From Ambrosia x helenae (taxonomy: Eukaryota; Streptophyta; Magnoliopsida; Asterales; Asteraceae): DNA of 64,000 nucleotides. The notes under the pieces are model-generated. The model had not been told where the DNA came from and did no database searches. It saw nothing but the letters and a program-made list of their open reading frames with translations. The translations under genes were made by a program, and so were the position numbers. Shown here in pieces: positions 34,293 through 47,142 of this stretch. The DNA lies in assembly GCA_030844895.1 (NCBI GenBank), contig CM061232.1, forward strand, positions 83,532,555 through 83,596,554. The letters are read 5' to 3'. Each line of letters begins with the position of its first letter. Within the stretch, counting starts at the first letter, position 1.

Positions 34293-36317
34293 GTTGGTAT
34301 CAGAGCAACGGTCGTAACGAAATAGGATATCTTCAGATATCCTATACCGCACCAGGACAACTTAGAGAACTTAGCGTTTAAGACTCTAAGATTACCTAGC
34401 TAGGGAACGCCTTGAAATTACATAAGACTGACTAGTGTAAGAAACGAAATAAGTCGAGACCCGAGTACCTGAACACACTAGAATGCTTACCGGGACTTAG
34501 AACCAGTGTGACTGGTATACGAGATTTGAGTGATAGATGACTACGACGGAGATTACTAGAATAATTTCGGGATGTAAATTGATGATTACATTTGACGTCA
34601 TGTAATTGTGAATTTACAGGCACGAAAAAGTTCTAAGAAATCCGAAGAGTCGCCGAAATTGTGAGTGTTAACCATGATGACCTTGAACTAGTGTAAGAAA
34701 CGGACTACGTTAGAGTCGTGAACAAATACATGAGATACTTTATGGCTAGAGCTCGTTACACTTGTAGCGACTTGGAATGTTTTGATAATAGTACATATAT
34801 ATGTATATATATCTTCATGACTATAGTAGTACTTATATACGCGACCTATGATCATTAGTGAATGGTATAACATTCGACTACCTTTTCATGACTAGGAAAG
34901 GAGCAAACCATGAGAATTAGGTACCTCGTCAAAACTTGGCGCTACTATTTGAAAGAGTCCAAGATACAAAAGGGAACTTCGATCAACCAAGTAAATGGAT
35001 AAACCGATAAGAGTATTCTTCCAACCATATAAGTATTGTCGATTGTATTGATCGTTATTAGATGGTTTATGTTTATGTATAGGTTGAGCTTTCCATTACC
35101 AGTTAGAACGAAGATAAGAGATTAAAACCATTGATTCTAGGTTATTTCATTTGAACTTGATTAATATCGATTTCGACAGGTTTAAGTCAAGTATAGTGTG
35201 TTGGATTCGTAACCACATAATAGGTGCTAAGATGATTCAAGAATATTAAATGGAAAGGCGGTAAGCTAGACTCAAGTAGGTAGCAGATACATGACTATCC
35301 GACGTCCTCGCTAACCAGATTAAAACTAGGAATGAATGCTACATGAGGTATTCCTAAGATTTAATACATGTTCGTTATCTTAATACCCCGAGTTTTCCTT
35401 AGAATATTGCCAAAACCTTTGAATTAGTCACATAACTTTCTAATATAGTGATGAACTATCTGTATGGAATCCGTTAAAAATGTATAGATAGGCTCTAACG
35501 GGGGGAGCGGATGCGTTCGTGATAGCTATTGTAAGGAATATTTGACAAAAACAAGAGAACTTAGTTCAAAAATTAGTAGTAAGATCTTATACCGGCATTA
35601 AGAGCGGACAAGAGCTAGGACACCAAAGGAAAAGGTTATGTGCCCTTGATAATGATAAGATCAACATGAAGTGTTAGGTTTATCTTTCCCAAATTATTCG
35701 ACAATTGGTCATCATGCCCTACACGGTATCTAAGAATTTTTTTGAAAACTTAAAAATATAACGATTTTGTCGTTGATGGAGATAGAATTAACCATAGTAT
35801 TAGGCATAAAAACATATGAGAATAACATACAACTCTCAGAACATAGTCAAAAGTAAGACCCCTATTTCGGTAAGTTAGCCGACACTAGAATATAGATTCT
35901 TAGGACTAGTAACTTTCGAAACATACATAGGATTTTTCGACCAGTTACGTTTACAAATATGTTCTCTATCAAGTTTTTGAGGAGATTTTCAGTACGTTCA
36001 TGAGGTATCATTGGTGTGGTGGGTTAGCTGCGGTACACCCTATATATAAACACCAATGGTGCATCAAAAATGAAACTGAGAACCAAACCAAGAACCAACC
36101 CTTGTATGTCAATATTTTGAACCATTTGTTTTAAACCAAAACGTAGCGGGAGGATTAGTGTGGAACTACTTAAATTATGATCGGGATTAAGAAAACAATT
36201 ATGTATGCACGGGTGTAGAGACCCGAACATTGAATCCGAGTATAAAATATACTGGATATGTCAGAAGGATAGCCCGAAAATAATTCCGAGGACGGAATTC
36301 CATTAACGGGGGGAGAA
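34293..36317 (+). other. Internal domain of the LARD-like element, non-coding
   Basis: 2025 bp between the LTRs. It starts with the primer site TGGTATCAGAGC (34295-34306), the initiator-Met type, and ends with the purine tract ACGGGGGGAGAA just before 36318. Only short unrelated frames are open, with no gag, protease, RT or integrase motif seen. Confidence 0.88.
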
Positions 36318-39263
36318 TGTAACAACCCAGACGTGGGGCCCAAAAAAATTTCGCGACTAAAAGTATTATAATAAATAAACCAATAGTAAAGTAATTATGT
36401 TCAACCGGATATGAAACTGAACTAATAAATTATCTAGTTATTTTGACGAATAAAATAATATGATACCGTTACGCGACCAGACGACACCCGTTAACGAACC
36501 CACGGGATAACCCTATGATTAGTCACTAGAGGGGGGACACTTGTCCACCCCTCCTTTTGACAAATCATCACACTATACCATGTGTGATTAATGGTTTTTG
36601 TTAAAAAAACCATCAACCACACATCGATATAAAAACCCCAACCCTTCCTTTGTGTCTATCATTTGTCTGCCAAACAAGAGAAGAGAGCAGGAGGAGCCGG
36701 AGAGATTCCGGCCGCCGCCTACGGCGGAGCTCCGGCCAGATCCCTCCTACCCTTCCGATGGTACCCCTTCTACCTTCACCAAACAATATTCTAGGGAGAG
36801 AGGGACAGATCTTTAGAGAGAGAAAGCAGCAGAGGAGTGAGAGAGCAGTAGAGAGAGAGAGGAGCAGAGACTCCTCGCCGCCTGTGACGGCGGAGCTCCG
36901 GCCGCCAGATCTTCAACGCTACCTACACCACCACCATCTACCTACACACACACCTTAAGTCTGAGAGAGAGAAACTAAGATAGAGAGAGTGAGCCGAGAG
37001 AGAGAATAGAAGGAGAGAGAGAGAGAAAAGGGAACCGGTGGGTTCCGACCACCGTATAAAGAGGAGCCGGCCATGGTCTATGACCGGCCGGTGGTCGGGT
37101 TAAGGCCAGAGAGAGGAGAAGACACGGCGGCGGCGGTGCAGGATTTTGAGCATGGTTCGGGTAAAGGACAGGGTCCGGATCTGGGTACTGATTATGTTGG
37201 TGGTCTCGTTGTTGCTGTGATGGACACATGACGGCGGCAGTGGTGTGTCAGGGTTCTGATTGATTTGGTAAGCACCAATGATATTTATCCTCTTTAGTCT
37301 AGATTACTTGGTTGGTAACCTAGGTAACATTTGGGGTTAGTATTGTTGTTGTTTAAGATAGTAATTCAAATGGTGAGAGTTGTTACAGGGAGATGTTATC
37401 GACTGATGTTAGGGATGGAAAGGAATAGCGACTGTGTGGAGAAGGAGCTGGTCAAGATCCGAGTCTACCCAGTTGTGGGTTGACTCGGTCAACAAAAGTC
37501 AACGGTGGTCAATGGTCAACTCTGGTCAACTGACCAGTCAACATAGATAAACCGGAGACGAGTCAAGAGGTATAAAATGAGAAACCGAGCTATTCTAGTG
37601 TTAGTATTATTTGATACGGTTGACACGTGTGGGACCTTTGACGAGCTTGTTTCGACAAATAAAATATAATACATAATAAGTTGTATAAATTATACTAATT
37701 AGGTGAATTGTTAGTTATTGATACTGGATTGGAGTATATATAAACAATGTAGTGTTGTTAGTAATTTGGACATAAGAACATTATAAGATTCATAGGACTT
37801 GACATATTATTTGGATATATGAGATGGAGAATGACGTGTAAGATCAGTGGCGAGACATTGGACCTTTGAAGAGTTTAGATAACATTACATTATGAGTATA
37901 TAATATTAGATATCTATTCGGATAACAAATACCAATAGAACACGAGAAAGTATGATCCGACAAATAAAGGTTTGGATATATGGACTTGGATAGACTAGCT
38001 TCATATATAACTTGGTAACAATATAACACCGTACATAAGATGAATAATGCGGACATTAGTATAAACTAGTTATTATGCAATCTTTGGACATGACTTGATA
38101 AACTAACTAAGGACGATTTCGTAACCTTAATCAATGGGATTGGCGGCTGAGACATTAGACCATGGACTTGACTAGTTGAAAAGACATAAGAAACTAAGTA
38201 GTACATATGCTAATAACTCAACATTGGAACTCGAAAAACTATATATACAACATAACATAAACATCGGTTATCTCGTTACTAGTAGGACATAATATATTGA
38301 ACACGACAATAGAAGTTCGGTTAAAGAACCTAAGTGTGCCCACACGTGTAACCACGGTATTGGTTACACGCGCTAATATTGATATACTTGAATAGGATCT
38401 TGCCAATGAGTGATAATTGGACATTGACTTGGAATGACATGTGACGGTGATATGTGATCGTGTGAAACGCTGCAAAGGTGAGTTCCGTGTACCATTGCCC
38501 TTTTTCTGTTTTACTGTTTTGGGGTGAATGCATGCTTCCTTTTTATAACTATTGTGATGTGACAAGATACTAGCTGCCGGATAACACTGACACTCATTAA
38601 CTCAGAGGTGAGCCGCGTAATATGTGGGTAGTACTACTTGGGGAATCCCCCACACACAGTGGACTTGGGACGTTGGGCCCAGGAAACCCTCCACTGAGGC
38701 CTGCAGACCGTTGCGGCATATATTATGCCTTGTAGATCTATAATGGCAGTAGATAGATCTAGTGTTAGGGTTGAGGTGTCGCTTGTACATCACATGTGTT
38801 AAACTGTGTTGAACTGTGTAAACTGGTTTTTGAATTGATAAACTGTTTTCGGATCCACTTACTACTTATATGGACTCACCAGCGTAATTGCTGACCCAAA
38901 CTCTTTTAAGCATGTGTTCAGGTACTGCAATGGATGGATGGCAACCGCGAGGTATATGCTTGCTAGTAGCGGATTAGAGGTTATCTTGTTAGAAGATTCG
39001 GCTACATGTGTTGCGGTTAGAGCATCTAGAGATAAGCGGGATAGATATCGGATCGGCTAGTGGACTACACATCATAAACTGCCTCGACGACCGCCGCGAT
39101 TCGTCCCTGCATAGCTATTAGACTATTTATTTAAGTTATGTATTTATATTTTTGAATTAGAAATTGTATAAAACAAATAAATATTTGTTAACGTTGCTTC
39201 CGTTGTGCAAGTCTGTTACCAAACTGTCGTAACGTCCAGCCCCCTCCTGGTCGGGTTGTTACA
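36318..39263 (+). mobile_element. 3' LTR of the LARD-like element, 2946 bp
   Basis: Aligns along its whole length with 31342-34292. Differences are densest in the first ~320 bp (about 14 by eye). TATAAAAA is at 36628-36635. Confidence 0.93.
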
Positions 39264-39527
39264 GTTACATAGTCTTCCCACGTTCACACGACCTTCAAAC
39301 GGTAGGCAACTAACTCTTCGTAGATCACGCAAGACCTAGTAGTCCATAGTTTTCATTTACTTGATACCTGTATTTAAGTTAAAATAAAGTAAACTGTTAG
39401 CCCATCCTTAGGATGTACACATAAGACAATACACAATTATACCCTGGATTCAGCATCATCTTTGATATCCTGAAGATGCACATTCATAATGCAGGTAAAT
39501 TATATCCTGAGAATTTCACCACCAACA

Positions 39528-41887
39528 AGACCCATTTGGTTCCAATGACAGATTTGTCATTTGGTTTTAGAACCAATGTCCACACTTTGCTTTTCTTAAA
39601 CTGATCAAGTTCCTCCTGCATAACATATATCCAGTTTGTATCCTGCAAAGCTTCAGATGTTGTCTTTGGTTCTGTTAAACTCAAAAAACCTACACATAGA
39701 CATTCATTAGCACTTGTAGCCTTGTCTGCACCCCGTTTTGTGGATCACCTATTATATTTTCATTATGATGTTCCCCTAAGATTGTGCATCATTTGGAATC
39801 AATATTTCTAGATTTAGTTTTTCAGTATTAACTCCAGATGTTTCACCAATCTCATTAAAATTCAGAATGTTTTCTTTGTTTAAGTTTAACTCATTCAAAT
39901 TCTTGAGTTTACTTTCCCATTAACCTCCCAAAAACTCTTCACATAGTTCGTTTAACATATGTTCAGTGTTATCTGGATCTTTGAAAAGTGTTTTATTTTC
40001 AGATTTTGAGTTTTCTGGATTGAGCATTAATGATGAATCATTGAAAGACACATAGATATTTTCTCTGACTGTTATAGATTTTAGAACGTAAACTCTGTAA
40101 ACTTTTTATGCCAGTGAGTATCCCAGAAATACTCCTTTTTCAGCTTTCTATCAAATTTCTCTAAACTTTCATAATCATTAAAGATGTAACATGTACATCC
40201 AAAGATATGTAAAAATTTGACATTTGGAAGTATTTTGTAAACTATTTGATGAGGTATTTTATGAAGTCTTTTGTTGATTAGAGTCTTGTTTTGTGTGAAG
40301 TAGGCATTGGCAATTACTTCTGCCCAGAAGTATGTTGGCAAATTTAAAAAAGGCCAGCATAGTTCATGCAGCTTCAACAAGTGTTCTGTTTCTCCTTTCT
40401 ACAACTCCATTTTCTTGAGGAGTTCTAGGGGCTGACAAATCATGTGAAATTCCCTTTCTTATCAGAAAAGATTCCAATCTGGAATTTTTAAATTTAGTAC
40501 CATTATCACTTCTATTTCTTCTAACTTTTAGTTTCAAGTGATTTTGGAGTTTTTGATAAAATTGATTATTAGTTCAGGAGTTTCGCTTTTGTTTCTCAAA
40601 AACTCAACCCATGTGTACCTTGAAAAATCATCAACAATGACAAGTATGTATTTCTTATTGGCCATGCTTTCCTTGCTGATTGATCCACACAAATCCATAT
40701 GAAGTAGTTCCAAAGGTTGTGTTGTTGAGGAACCAAATAATGATTTATGTGAGCTTATTTTTTATTTACCCATTTGACATGCTTCACATATATTTTCCTT
40801 TTTTGAATTTTATGACATGGAGGCCTTTTACTAGTTTTTTGTTGGCAAGGATGTTTAAGGGTTTGAAATTTACATGTGCAAGTTTCCTATTCCATAACCA
40901 ATTATCACTTGATGTTTGAGAAAATAAACACAATGGTTCTTTTCTTAGTTTTACATTAAGAACAAAGTAATAAAAGGATTTTTTTAATTCTTTCACTTGT
41001 TAAATATACCACATTATTTAAGATTCATATCACTTCACATTTATCAGGCAAGAAAATAACCTTAAAGCCCTTATCACAGAATTGTCCATCGTTTAACAGA
41101 TTATACTTTAACCTTCAACATGTGAAACTTTTTCTATGGTTAGAGGCCCTATAGTAATGTTTCCATAACCTAAGGTTCTACCTTTTATTCCATTCCCAAA
41201 GTTGACTAGTTGACCAACTTTGGCTACATACCTACTTAATAGGCTCCTGTTTCCTGTAATGTGCTTGGAGCTTCCAGAATCATTATACCAAATCTGGGGC
41301 ACATGAAGGTCTTGCAATGTTAAGAGTTAGAGATTTTTTGGTACCCATATCTTGTTGGGCACTGATTTAAATTACAGTTTCTCAACATTAATTTTGCTCT
41401 TCATATCCTTCCAGGTTTCAGCTGCAAAAATATTAGAGTCCTTGTCTGTTTTCCTGGTGATGTGTGGTTGGACTACTTTTGGAATTTCAACACACATGCA
41501 ACCATTGATTTCAAATATGCTATCTGATATTGTATTCCAGTTTTTTGGAATTTCTTGATCCATTATAGGCAAATTAAAGCTTGTTTCTATTTTCATTGAT
41601 CAATCTGGTTCATTCAGATTTTTCTTTTCAATACCATATGTATCTTCATTTTCTTTTGTGAAAACAGTTTTAGTGTTTGAGCTTGTTCCTTTTATATATC
41701 CTTGGCCTCGTCCATAATTTCTGGGCTTAGTCTCAATGTAGTCAATAAAATCTTTTACTTGTTGAAAACTTTTGACATTTATTGAATTGTCTTGTAAATT
41801 TTTGTATAATTGCTGCCTTTCTATTTCATAAAACTGATTTTTGCTTTCAGTGAAAGGTTTTCTTTTTCTAGAAACTTTTCGTTTTTA
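39528..41887 (-). pseudogene. Copia element A: protease, integrase, RT start
   Basis: Minus-strand order. Protease with the DSG active site (IWYNDSGSSKHITG, about 41290). Pre-integrase (LWNRKLAHVNFKPL, about 40900). Integrase pieces (frame-shifted; AEVIANAYFTQNKTLINKR near 40300, then FLHIFGCTCYIFND). RT start (TSEALQDTNWIYVMQEELDQ, then GTKWV) ends at 39528, where the Tat-like LTR begins. Many stops are present. It continues the gag fragment at 41888-43003. Confidence 0.8.
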
Positions 41888-43003
41888 ACTTCATCAGATG
41901 TTTGATCATTAATTCTGGTAAGCTGAGAGATTGTTCTTTTAAACTTGTCAGTTTCTCTTTGATGCTTATCTTGCAATTGCATATGCTCAATTTTTAAGTT
42001 TTCAAATTCAAATGTATGACTAGGGGATATTACCTGTGAATCTGGAGATTCATCTTCAGATTCACCATTAGCTGCCATGAGACAGAGGTTGGCCATCTCT
42101 TCTTCATCATCTGATAGCCATGTATCTTCACCAACTAGTCCCATCTGTCGCTTTTTAGCTTCTTCAAGCTTTCTTTCATAGTAGGCAACATCTCTCAACT
42201 GTTTGCTCTTACACTCATTTGAGTAGTGACCTTTTTGTTTACATTTGAAACAGGTCACTTCAGCCTTTTCTGTTTTCCTATCCTTGGATCTATCTACCTT
42301 ATCTTTAAATGCATAGTTTCCTGACATTCTATGTTCAAAGGTTTTGGTAAGAGGTGCAATGGCTTCTGTGAAGGCTAGATAGTCTGATTTGGGATCAGAT
42401 GTTTCTATTTCACATGGTGTTAGAATTATTTGTGAGGAACTAGATTCTGGTTTCTGGGTTGAGGAATATAATGCTATTTGACCACCCTTGTGACCAGAAT
42501 TTTTAAATATCTCATCATCCCTAGGGATAAGAATGCAAAAGAGATCATGGATGTTCATGTTGTTTAGCTCTATGGTTGAGGCTAGGGTCATTGTAAGTGT
42601 TCTCTACTCTCTAGGTAAATTAAAGCTCCTAAGAACTTAACATTCATTTCATCATTTGACTTTCTTACCCCATATTTCTTTTACTCCTTCAAGATTTTAG
42701 AAAATCTGTTATAAGTTTCAGACAATATTTCATTTAGAAGACATTTAAAATATTCATAACTTGAAACATAATTAGTTCTTTTGTTTCTTCTCATTTTTCT
42801 CCCCCTTCACATAAATTTTCCAACTGGTTCCATATTTCCTTTGCAGATGAACAAACATCTTCATGAGAAAATATCTAATTTGGAAGGGTCATTATCATTA
42901 ACGATTTGGCTCTTTCATAAATTGTCATTGCTTCCTTGTCCTCTTATCCCCAAAATCTTTTATCCATAGGAATTGAGTGGCAAGAATTTCAGGTGTTCTT
43001 TTA
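41888..43003 (-). pseudogene. Copia A gag fragment, copy 1
   Basis: Gag with a CCHC knuckle (CFKCKQKGHYSNEC, about 42250), then an acidic stretch (EDTWLSDDEEEMANLCLMA) and coiled coil (LKIEHMQLQDKHQRETDKFK). The N-terminal part (ATQF, then AMTIYERAKSLMIMTLPN) is fused to integrase B at about 43003, so this gag lacks its own start. Frameshifts lie near 42600-42750. Confidence 0.8.
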
Positions 43004-43955
43004 GTTTTGTTCCTGAACTCTGTCCCATTGTCACTTCTAATGGCTTTGACTGAGGGAGAATATTGTTTCTCTACTTGTACAATGAAGAACTTAATAATTT
43101 CAGCTGCCTCATCCTTGGAAAATAAGAAGAACACCCATGTAAATCTTGAGTCATCAATGATGACTAAGCAGTACTTCTTCTTACCAAGGCTCGTGATTTT
43201 GATTGGCCCAAATAAGTCCATATGGAGTAGTTGAAGACATGCAGTTGTTTTTTATTTATCAATAGACTTATAGGAGGACTTATGTTGTTTTCCCTTTAGA
43301 CAGGATACACAATGTTCTTGACACTGGTATACTTTCAAGGGTAGAACTCTGACCAATCCCATTTTTCTGACTTTATTTATGATTTTAAAGTTCACATGGC
43401 CAAATCTCCTATGCCAAAGGTCTATCTCTGAAGTTGATGCCTTTGAGAAGAAACACGCAGTGATATGAGCTCGCATGATGCTTTGGTGAAAAAGGAAGAA
43501 TATCTTTTATCACACATTTGTGAAACACTCAGCAAGTTGTACTCAAGGTTTTCAACCAGATTGACCTTGTCAAACTGCATTTTGCCTGAGGGTACATTGT
43601 CATATCCTAGCACATATCATTTTGCATTATTCCCAAAGGACACAGATCCTTCTCTTTGACTTATGAAATTGTTGATCAGGTACCTGCATCCAGTCATGTG
43701 CATTGAGCCTCCACTATCAACATACCAAATGCTATTCAGACCTTTGGAGGCCCTCTGCACAAAGAGTAGATTAGTTAGATTTAGGAACCCAAGCCAATTT
43801 AGCTTTGGGTGTACTCTTAGGAATAGTAGTAGTTTGTTTTTGACCAGTTTTAAAAGTCCATGTCTTTTTGGCAATGGATTTCTTGTTGAAAACAATGGTG
43901 GGACCTTTTTGAGATTCACCATCAACTTTGGTCATCAGAAGTTTAACCAAATTTA
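43004..43955 (-). pseudogene. Copia B protease to integrase, copy 1
   Basis: Protease DSG in IWYVDSGGSMHMTGC (about 43725); pre-integrase (LWHRRFGHVNFKIINK, CVSCLKGKQHKSS); integrase start MDLFGPIKI at 43221 with RSDNGTEFRNK. It ends at the fusion to gag A, so the catalytic glutamate is lacking. Relative to copy 2, 115 bp are deleted at about 43461 between two GTG triplets. Confidence 0.85.
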
Positions 43956-46348
43956 TCAAATCTTTAACCTCGGTAGTTTGGGAAACTGCTGATGGCTTAG
44001 GGAAAACTTCTGAAAATGAATTTTGAGAGGAAGACTGTGGTTGAGATTTAGTCTTTCTCTGAGAAAAGTTGTTAATTGGTTACTGTTTGATGGGAAAGAA
44101 AGTATTTTTAAAATCTTGTTTGATTTGTTTTCCCACAACCATTTGTAAAACTTTCTTGTTGTACCGATTTCCTTTTTTATATCTGCAAAATTCTGTTTTT
44201 GGTTAAACAGACCACAAATTTCACAAGATTTTGTATTTCCTTTTAGATTTTCAAGAGTTTTGGAAGGCAAAGTACTGACAATTGTTAAATCTGGAATTTC
44301 TTCATCAGTTGTTTTCGGGGTCTCAACTCCTGATGTAGATGAAACTACTGATGAGCCAATGTTAGTTATTTCAACTTCTGAAGGACTTTCTTTTTTAATT
44401 AGAAGAAAGTTCTGATGAAAAGATGTGCATTCTTTCATATCAGAAGTTTGTTTTTGAACTATTCTACTCCCATCATCAGCAGTTTTTGGAGTAAAATCAG
44501 TTGGTGATTCAGTATGATTGTACCCTAAGCTAAACTTAACATTTGATGCAGTTTGTTTGTTAAGCAGCATTTGGTAACCTCTACATGACTCAGCCCAATT
44601 TTCACAATCAACCTTGGTGTCAGCAGGCTCTTTTTTACCTTTCCTAGGTTTTCTATCATGCTTTTTATTTGTGCTTGAGTTTCAATAGCATTATTAGTCA
44701 ATTTAGAAATTTCTTTTGTCTTTGAAGCAAGTTTTCTTTCTAAATCACATTTCATTTGAGTGAATTTTCTTTCAGAGTCATTGGCTTTGCCTTGTAGATG
44801 CAGATTGGTCTCTCTTATTAAGGCAAATGATTCTTTGCATGATTTTGAGCAAAGTTTTAAAAGAGACTCTTTAGATACCTGACATAAGACAGCATTAGAG
44901 GAGCATCCCTCAAAAGCCATTAAGGCAACATTCTTTCTGCCATTATCAGGTTCACCCCAGTTAATGTCAAACATTTTGTTGTCTGCATCTGGACTACACT
45001 CTGTTGTATCAAAAGGAAGCCTACTCCAGTCAACATACCCATTTGTGAAAAGGCTTTGTTGAGTGGGTTGTTGAGCTGATGGAGGTTTTTGAGCAGCAGG
45101 AATGGAAGTCATCTGTTGTTGGCTCTACATTTGAGGAGCAGGCATGTGAACATATTGTACTTGTGGCACATATTGGATTTGTGGAGCTTGTGCCTATACA
45201 AAATGTACACTTCCCTGTGTTCCAAAGTTCCTATTGTAACTAGGGTTTGATTGGTTTCCAGACTGTGATTGGTTAAAGCTAGAGCTTCTACACTCTCTAG
45301 CAAAGTGTCCCAACTTCTAACACTTGTGACATCTTAATTTAGATTTGTCAAAACCAATTTTTGTAGAACTGTTCAGTCCTGGAAATTTCTTCCTGGCCTT
45401 TTATAAAACATGATAGTTTTTATGCATAACATGGCCAGTGGGTGTAGTATATCCATTTCCTCTAGGTCATCACTACTGAAATTTTTTAAGTCATCCATTA
45501 TAAAACACATGTTATCAGTAGTTTGACAGTTTTCATCATTGTCATAAACTGGATATGACCTTTCTAATGAGATCCCAGCAGTTATGTCAATGTATTCACT
45601 AGACCCAAAATCGTTAGAACAGGAAGGTGAGTCTTGTCCTAAGAGTGTTGTGCTACCTGGAATATAGTCATCAGCAGTTTTTTCAGAGTTTTGTAACTTT
45701 TTCTTTTGATTGATTTCTCTTACAAAAGTAAGTAATCTCCCATGTAATTTTGTGAGTGAGAGAATCAAAATCTGGTCCTGACCTGAGAACTATAGAATAA
45801 GTTTCCCATTTTTCTAGTAAAGACCTTAAAAATCTATGAAGCATAGATGAGTTTGTATAGGTCTGACCATTTAATTGTAAGTCTGATATTAATGAAGAGA
45901 ATCTTTCAAATTGTTGTGTTAAAGTCTCTCCATTAACATGAGTAAAAATTTCATATTGTTGAGCCAGGATTTCTCTAGTGTTGGCTATCACCTCATCAGT
46001 TCCTCCAAACTACTCTTTGAGGCAATCCCACAGCTCTTTGAAACTTTCACAATGTAAAAGCCCAGTATAAATTTTATTTGGGAGAGCCATAGCCAACATA
46101 GAGACTGCCTTAGCATCCAGCTCAAGTTTTAGGAAATCTTCTTCCGTGTAGTCTTTTGGATCTTTAGGTCTTTCTACTTTAGTTTCTGGATCTGTTAATA
46201 CTAGTTTATGAGGTCCATACATAACAGACTTCCAACATCCAGTATTAGTTTGAGATAAAGTGTATGTCAATCTCCTTTTCCAGATATTATATTCATTTCT
46301 GACCAGCATCGGAGGTTTATTGGCAGATTCAGTGTTATGAGGGTCCAT
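43956..46348 (-). pseudogene. Copia B gag, copy 1
   Basis: Starts MDPHNTESANKPPMLVRNEY at 46348 with the Copia gag (UBN2-like) fold region (KAVSMLAMALPNKIYTGL, LAQQYEIFTHVNGETL). A CCHC knuckle near 45330 carries a stop (C..C*KLGHFAREC). A long Ser/Thr-rich and coiled-coil linker follows (ERKLASKTKEISKLTNN). A stop at about 46010 and several frameshifts inactivate it. Confidence 0.85.
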
Positions 46349-46489
46349 TTTTAAGAAATAAGATTGATCAATGATTTCTTAAAGTGATGGATTGTTTAAA
46401 AAGTGAACTGCAATCCTATATTGAATATTAATAAGAGCCTATGTCTGATTATCAATTTGTTAGATTGATATTTGATCAGATGAACCAGT

Positions 46490-46501
46490 GCTCTGATACC
46501 A
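46490..46501 (-). other. Primer binding site, copy 1
   Basis: GCTCTGATACCA on the plus strand is the complement of the initiator-Met type TGGTATCAGAGC, two bases from the LTR edge. Confidence 0.88.
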
Positions 46502-46503
46502 AT

Positions 46504-47118
46504 TGTTGGATCAGTTTCTTGTTTTTAACAGCTTCTTATCATGAACACTTGCATATTTAAACTATCAAAGTAATTTGCACAGCGGATTATAAGTTAAGTG
46601 TTCAAGTTAAAGATGTACTTTTAAACAGTTTTAAATACTCCCCCTTGAGTTATGAAACTAAAGTAGTAAGTGAGAATATAAAGACAGTTAATGAATAAAA
46701 CAGTAAATGCTTCATTGATTCTCAGATATATTGGAAATAATAACTACAAAAAGGAATGTCTAAAATAGTGGGATGAACCATCTATTTATAGACTAAGTGT
46801 AAACATACAAGAGAAGTATTGAAGCAATATAAAAAGTAGAAATACTACAACAGGCTGTAGCATTGGTACTTGTACAAAAGATCAAAGAATACTAATATTA
46901 AAGTAAACTACTGAAGTTCAAAGGCGGTGGGAAGCTTCTATCAAAACATCTGATGAGTGACAAACTAGTGATGAGTAGTTTGTCTTTAGTAGTTCTTCAG
47001 TTGACTTGTCTGGTTTGACTTCAGAACTTCTAATTATTACTCTTCAGTACTTGATGCTTTCTTTTTCAGCACTTTGAATCTTGTTCTTCAGAAGTTTCCA
47101 TACTTAGCATTTTTGGCA
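46504..47118 (-). mobile_element. Copia B 5' LTR, copy 1 (615 bp)
   Basis: Begins TGTTGGATCAG beside the primer site and ends TTTTTGGCA. The copy-2 LTR has the same edges and a length of 616 bp. The right edge is inferred. Confidence 0.75.
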
Positions 47119-47142
47119 TAAAATAAATTAGACTAAGGTTTG

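Larger units (their letters stand above)
31342..39263 (+). mobile_element. Complete non-autonomous LTR retrotransposon (LARD-like), 7922 bp
   Basis: Two LTRs (31342-34292 and 36318-39263) bound a 2.0 kb interior with a primer binding site and purine tract. A 5 bp duplication GTTAC flanks it (31337-31341, 39264-39268). Ends are TGTAACAACCC and GGTTGTTACA. The interior has no gag or pol motif in any frame, so movement must have used another element's proteins. The initiator-Met primer site and LTR ends suggest a chromovirus-related Gypsy parent. The LTRs differ by dozens of substitutions and a few small indels. Confidence 0.95.
28948..39527 (-). mobile_element. Tat-like Ty3/Gypsy relic, 5' half, with a nested element
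   Basis: On the minus strand: 5' LTR (39527-39269 and 31341-30759, 842 bp together), primer binding site (30755-30738), leader, then gag (30663-28998). LTR ends TGTTGGTGG and ACCAAAACA fit TG...CA. Pol and the 3' LTR are missing; the element is cut next to 28948. A minus-strand TATATAAAG box lies near 31271. The LTR abuts a broken Copia RT frame at 39528, so the element probably inserted into that Copia. Confidence 0.75.
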
